A stretch of DNA of 64,000 nt, from contig VIAD01000016.1 of NCBI GenBank assembly GCA_006546595.1, forward strand, positions 5,196-69,195, in the 5' to 3' direction. Below, in pieces: positions 60,217 through 64,000 of the stretch (position 1 is the stretch's first letter; each line of letters starts with the position of its first letter). A program made the position numbers and the translations under genes. The notes beneath the pieces are model-generated. The model ran no database searches. It worked only from the letters and a program-made list of their open reading frames with translations, and had not been told where the DNA came from. The stretch comes from Moraxellaceae bacterium AER2_44_116. GTDB lineage: Bacteria; Pseudomonadota; Gammaproteobacteria; Pseudomonadales; Moraxellaceae.

Positions 60217-60996
60217 TCAATGCCTCAAATACACGTCAAAACGACTACTTTCACCTTCATAGATCAAACTGGGCTTTTGCCCTGCTAGATGTTCAGCATG
60301 ACGTGGACGTTTAACCACAACACGTTTTTTGGCCGCGAACAATGCAGGGGCTAATAAGGCATCAGCATCATCATCGGCACCAACGGCGACATGAAATGCC
60401 TGCATGTCTTTTTTGACTTTGGCACTATTGCCACGATCAGGAAACATCGGGTCTAAATAAACCACATCAGGACGCTGATCAACGGTTAATGCCAATAAGT
60501 GCGCTTTAGCATCGCTGTGATGAATCGTCATTCGTGGCAAAATACTGCGCAAATAAGGCTCGGATTGCGCTCGTTGCCAACCATCGGCCAACATCGCAGC
60601 CACTAAAGGCGACCGCTCCAGCAACGCGACTGAACAGCCCAATGAAGCCAACAACAAGCTGTCTTTACCAAAACCTGCGGTGGCATCAACAATCGTCGGT
60701 AAAAAATCTTTTTTAATGCCACAGGCTTTGGCAATTAACTCACTACGACCGCCACCGTGTTGTAAACGCCATAACAGACTTTTATTTGCCCAATCCACCG
60801 CGACGGCATGAGGTAAAGGCTTTGTTAACGGCTGTAAGCTCAATTGGCCATCACATAAAATGGCCAACTCGCCTTTTTCCGCCCATGCCAGCAAGGTTTT
60901 GCGTTCATTATTGGCGATGACAAATGCGTCTAATTGTAGGCTAGACGCTAATTGCTGTGCTGCTTGCTGATAATCAGGCAAATATAAAATAAACAC
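60217..60996 (-). CDS. rsmJ: 16S rRNA (guanine-1516-N2)-methyltransferase
   Basis: 259 residues starting with GTG. SAM-binding motif VDATAGFGKDSLLLASLG, the following LLERSPLVAAML, and the catalytic-region motif VYLDPMFPDRG. The C-terminus VVVKRPRHAEHLAGQKPSLIYEGES fits RsmJ (YhiQ). It methylates G1516 in 16S rRNA helix 45. It begins directly after the uppP stop, implying coupling. Confidence 0.94.
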   Translation of the reverse strand: MFILYLPDYQQAAQQLASSLQLDAFVIANNERKTLLAWAEKGELAILCDGQLSLQPLTKPLPHAVAVDWANKSLLWRLQHGGGRSELIAKACGIKKDFLPTIVDATAGFGKDSLLLASLGCSVALLERSPLVAAMLADGWQRAQSEPYLRSILPRMTIHHSDAKAHLLALTVDQRPDVVYLDPMFPDRGNSAKVKKDMQAFHVAVGADDDADALLAPALFAAKKRVVVKRPRHAEHLAGQKPSLIYEGESSRFDVYLRH

Positions 60997-61824
60997 TTAC
61001 GCCGACCAGCTCATCCAACCTGTTGCCGCAGAGATTAAAATAAACGCACCAAAGACAATACGATAATACGCAAATGCCGTGAAATCATGTTTTGAGATAT
61101 AGCGCATTAATGCCCGAATCACTAACAATGCCGAAATAAACGACACAATAAAACCCACCGCAAACACAGGAAAATCTGCCGCGACAAAAGCATCACGGTT
61201 TTTATACACATCGTAAAACGTGGCGGCAAACATCGTTGGAATGGCTAAAAAGAATGAGAACTCTGCGGCCACTTTTCGAGATAAACCAAACAACAAACCG
61301 CCAATAATCGTTGCGCCTGAACGTGATGTGCCGGGAAATAAGGCCGCACATTGCGCCAAACCCACTTTTAAGGCATCTAAAGGCTGCATATCATCAACAC
61401 TTTCAATACGAATGGTATGAGGGCGTTTTTCTGCCCATAAAATAATAAAACCACCGACAATTAAGGCAATCGCCACCGATATCGCATTAAAAAAGTGTTC
61501 TTTTAGCGCGTGTAAAAATAAAAACCCTAAAATGGCCGCAGGCACAAAGGCAATCACCACATTGATACTAAAACGCCATGCTTCGGGCTTATTTTGAAAT
61601 AGACCTTGAATCACTGTGATTAAACGCTCACGGTACTCATAACAAACCGATAAAATCGCACCTAATTGAATCGCTACTTCAAAGACATCACGTTTTTCTT
61701 TTGTCCAAAAACCCAGTAACTCCGCCGTAATAATTAAATGCCCTGTACTAGAAATAGGCAAAAATTCAGTAATACCTTCAACCAAGCCCATCACGAAGGC
61801 TTGTAATAGCAATAAAAAATCCAT
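60997..61824 (-). CDS. uppP: Undecaprenyl-diphosphatase
   Basis: 275 residues, membrane protein with about eight helices. BacA motifs: GLVEGITEFLPISSTGHLI (Glu-rich first motif) and FPGTSRSGATI. It recycles the lipid carrier of peptidoglycan and O-antigen synthesis. It is the upstream member of the uppP-rsmJ pair and lies after tsaB on the same strand. Confidence 0.96.
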   Translation of the reverse strand: MDFLLLLQAFVMGLVEGITEFLPISSTGHLIITAELLGFWTKEKRDVFEVAIQLGAILSVCYEYRERLITVIQGLFQNKPEAWRFSINVVIAFVPAAILGFLFLHALKEHFFNAISVAIALIVGGFIILWAEKRPHTIRIESVDDMQPLDALKVGLAQCAALFPGTSRSGATIIGGLLFGLSRKVAAEFSFFLAIPTMFAATFYDVYKNRDAFVAADFPVFAVGFIVSFISALLVIRALMRYISKHDFTAFAYYRIVFGAFILISAATGWMSWSA

Positions 61825-61848
61825 AAAAAACTCGCGCTTTGATTGTGG

Positions 61849-62529
61849 TTAAGACTTGTTGGGAAGCTTTTGCCAAATGCTGTCACGTAAATAAACAGGC
61901 AAGGCTAATTCGGGTGCTTGAGCATGACCGTGTTGCCATGCGGTTTGTGCTAAAACCGCTAAATCATAAGCATGGGGATACATATCTGTCTGTATCGTTT
62001 TTACTATCCATTGACGCTGAATCGCCTCCGCATAAATCCCGCCATTACCGACGACAGACCACGGTTCAGCCGATAATTCAGGCAGTTTATCGGGCGCACA
62101 CAGCGTTTCAGGCGTTAATGCTTGCATCAAGCCTTGTTCTAATTGATAGGCCGAGACATACACTTCATTCATACGGGCATCAAAGATACTGACGACACGA
62201 TCATAACCTGCCAAGCGATAGGCGGTTTGTGCTAAGGTCTGCAAACTGGAAATTGCCAAGATGGGTAAATCCCAGCCAAAGGCCAAACCTTGAGCCGCCG
62301 CCGCCGAAATACGTACACCTGTAAATGAACCCGGCCCGCGACTGTAAGCAATAGCGGTTAATTGTGAGGGGGTTAAACCTGCTTCCGCTAATAGCTCGTC
62401 CACCATTGGCAATAATAATTGTGTTTGTAAACGCGGTGAGTATTCATAACGACTTAACACCTGACCATCGGCTAAAATAATGGCAACAGAGCAGGCTTCG
62501 GTGGCTGTTTCAAGAGCAAGTATAGACAT
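61849..62529 (-). CDS. tsaB: tRNA threonylcarbamoyladenosine biosynthesis protein TsaB
   Basis: 226 residues, an ASKHA-fold protein with LALETATEACSVAI and AYSRGPGSFTGVRISAAAAQ. It dimerises with TsaD in the t6A37 tRNA-modification complex with TsaE. No TsaD or TsaE gene is nearby. It ends 25 bases before uppP. Confidence 0.95.
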   Translation of the reverse strand: MSILALETATEACSVAIILADGQVLSRYEYSPRLQTQLLLPMVDELLAEAGLTPSQLTAIAYSRGPGSFTGVRISAAAAQGLAFGWDLPILAISSLQTLAQTAYRLAGYDRVVSIFDARMNEVYVSAYQLEQGLMQALTPETLCAPDKLPELSAEPWSVVGNGGIYAEAIQRQWIVKTIQTDMYPHAYDLAVLAQTAWQHGHAQAPELALPVYLRDSIWQKLPNKS

Positions 62530-62621
62530 AGGAATTAAACGACTATAAAAATTCGGAATGGCTCGCGCTTTATACGCACATTGACAGTATCATGCAACTT
62601 TCAACAGGATAATTCTTTGCG

Positions 62622-63191
62622 ATGAACATCATATCTCACCCTCAATTCTCGGCAGTGATTTTAGCAGGTGGCCGCGCAACACGTATGCAAGGTTTGGATA
62701 AAGGTTTGATGTTATGGCAAGGCCAACCACTCATCGCCCACGTTATCGCTAAATTAAAAACACAGGTGGATGATATTGTCATTAGTTGCAATCGTAGCTT
62801 TGAGGATTATCAACACTATGGTTTAGCCGTTGCGGATACGACACCCAACTTTGCAGGCCCTTTGGCGGGCATAGCGGCTGCTTTATCTTATTGTCAGCAT
62901 GATTGGGTGATTGTTGTGGCCTGTGATATGCCCTGCTTGCCTATTGATGTTGCATTACGTTTATGGGAAGCCAGCAATAAGTCTCCTCTGACGGTTGCCC
63001 ATGACGGTGAGCATTTGCAACCTTTATGCGCATTACTACATAAGTCGTTGTTACCTTCTTTAGAAGAACACGTCAAACAAGGTCATGCGGCGGTATATAA
63101 ATGGATTAATACGCAAACGCATAGCATTGCTTATTTTGATGATAAACATGCGTTTATGAATATTAACTCGTTGGCGGAGTTGGGGTTGTAA
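62622..63191 (+). CDS. mobA: Molybdenum cofactor guanylyltransferase
   Basis: 189 residues. The GTP-binding signature is FSAVILAGGRATRMQGLDKGL, followed by CDMPCLP (the metal-binding Asp) and a NTP-transferase fold. It makes the molybdopterin guanine dinucleotide cofactor. It is divergent from tsaB. No mob or moa partner gene is adjacent. Confidence 0.95.
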   Translation: MNIISHPQFSAVILAGGRATRMQGLDKGLMLWQGQPLIAHVIAKLKTQVDDIVISCNRSFEDYQHYGLAVADTTPNFAGPLAGIAAALSYCQHDWVIVVACDMPCLPIDVALRLWEASNKSPLTVAHDGEHLQPLCALLHKSLLPSLEEHVKQGHAAVYKWINTQTHSIAYFDDKHAFMNINSLAELGL

Positions 63192-63267
63192 TATTGATTT
63201 TTTGGCAGAATATTTTTTACCTCTGCCCGCCTAGAAATCCTCTACTTTACAAAAGAATGAAAAAATT

Positions 63268-63981
63268 ATGAGTCATCCATTTTTATATGTTTGGGATGCC
63301 AATCAACTGGGTTTACCCAATGGTATTGAAGATGTTCCTCAATTGTTAGAAAAAGCGGAGATAGAAAATCCGCCATCCTCTGCGCTAAAAAACTTTATTG
63401 AGCAATTACAAGGACTGGCTTTATATAACAAAGCCTTAAAACTTGATGCTGTTGCGCCTTATTTGCAGCTTGTTGCACAAACAGCTCATCATTCCTATCC
63501 TGTTGTTGCCTTAGAGCAAGCCGATGTGCCAGAAGCACAGTTTTTAGCGGTATTGGCTCAAATAGTGACTATTGCTTGTCAGCTTAATATCGTGATTTAC
63601 GATGACAACCGCTTGATATTATTTTTACCCTCGGGTCGTATTTTACCTAGCCAACGTGCCGCTTGGTGGATTGGTGCTTTAGATTATTTAGATGATAAAG
63701 AAAGTGTTAAAAACATAGATGAGGTCATTCAAGAGGTTGAACGCTTAGCAACAGATTTATGGCTAAGGCATCCTGATTATCAAAAGCATGAATTAAGAAT
63801 AAATGAAAATAATGAATGGATATGTACATATAAAAAGGAGACTTCCATTGGAATTATATATTTCTACATATATATATATAGAAATACAAGTATAAGTAGG
63901 AAAGGATTTTTAATTAGTACAGGTATTAATGTCAAAAGCCCTATTATTGGAGCCTGTAAATTAAACTGTGTAAACGTTTAA
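63268..63981 (+). CDS. Uncharacterised protein with AT-rich C-terminal part
   Basis: Not recognised. 237 residues. The first 170 residues are well-behaved coding sequence in the local style (VYDDNRLILFLPSGRILP and AAWWIGALDYLDD are notable). From about base 63780 the DNA turns markedly AT-rich and the protein becomes Ile/Tyr/Asn-rich (GIIYFYIYIYRN). The stop is within the window. The two-part character could mean a recombined C-terminus, as seen in immunity or polymorphic-toxin-associated proteins; this is speculative. No ribosome site is obvious before ATG 63268. Neighbours beyond the right edge are unknown. Confidence 0.55.
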   Translation: MSHPFLYVWDANQLGLPNGIEDVPQLLEKAEIENPPSSALKNFIEQLQGLALYNKALKLDAVAPYLQLVAQTAHHSYPVVALEQADVPEAQFLAVLAQIVTIACQLNIVIYDDNRLILFLPSGRILPSQRAAWWIGALDYLDDKESVKNIDEVIQEVERLATDLWLRHPDYQKHELRINENNEWICTYKKETSIGIIYFYIYIYRNTSISRKGFLISTGINVKSPIIGACKLNCVNV

Positions 63982-64000
63982 ATTTAGATACCCTTTTAAA

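Overview
The window reads as a chromosomal segment of a gammaproteobacterium of the order Pseudomonadales, most likely a Moraxellaceae-type organism (Agitococcus/Perlucidibaca-like is a low-confidence guess). It is moderately AT-rich. The reasons are a Pseudomonas-like cbrB-(crcZ)-pcnB-folK-panB-panC order, an rpoN-hpf-rapZ-npr cluster after kdsD-kdsC-lptCAB, a two-gene desB/desC acyl-CoA desaturase system, an HptB/HsbR/HsbA-like signalling operon and type IV pilins read from sigma-54 promoters. There is no prophage, insertion sequence, CRISPR array or rRNA; I find one tRNA (Gly-GCC).

Layout. 1-5.3 kb: the C-terminus of a sigma-54 activator (CbrB-like), a cluster of GTTAC sites, a sigma-54 promoter and a predicted CrcZ-like A-rich sRNA, then pcnB, folK, panB, panC and panD. 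5.4-13.2 kb: a small hotdog protein with a divergent TetR regulator, NadM-Nudix, an unrecognised coiled-coil membrane protein, a single-domain nucleotide cyclase, a DEDDh exonuclease and malate synthase G. 13.5-20.2 kb: aspS, yebC, an AT-rich OLD-like ATPase/TOPRIM protein, a secreted lipase and a DedA protein. 20.2-28.4 kb: a tandem-GST-fold protein, an M48 lipoprotein protease, an FGGY kinase/GlpD/AGPS-like oxidase group and a DUF4062 protein. 28.5-38.8 kb: housekeeping genes murI, tRNA-Gly, cysS, kdsD, kdsC, lptC, lptA, lptB, rpoN, hpf, rapZ, npr and darP.

38.9-48.8 kb is the most unusual part. Four tandem ~625-residue proteins each join an N-terminal SEC-C zinc motif to TPRs and a GT41 (OGT/SPINDLY-type) glycosyltransferase domain. 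They are followed directly by two almost identical type IV pilin genes, each with its own perfect -24/-12 promoter, and a third divergent pilin. The arrangement suggests a cytoplasmic protein O-glycosylation system that may act on pilin or on other nascent or exported proteins; this is inference. 48.9-51.3 kb holds an Hpt, a REC-PP2C-HATPase regulator and a STAS protein. 51.6-64 kb holds a patatin, desC, desB, tesB, corA, plsB, a DUF3565 protein, rsmJ, uppP, tsaB, mobA and an unrecognised protein with an AT-rich tail.

At least nine copies of a palindromic intergenic repeat (16-base arms around a short loop) are scattered between genes, with two smaller repeat families. Start codons were chosen from Shine-Dalgarno position and family length, so many differ from the longest open frame. 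All calls come from reading the sequence; no database search was run.
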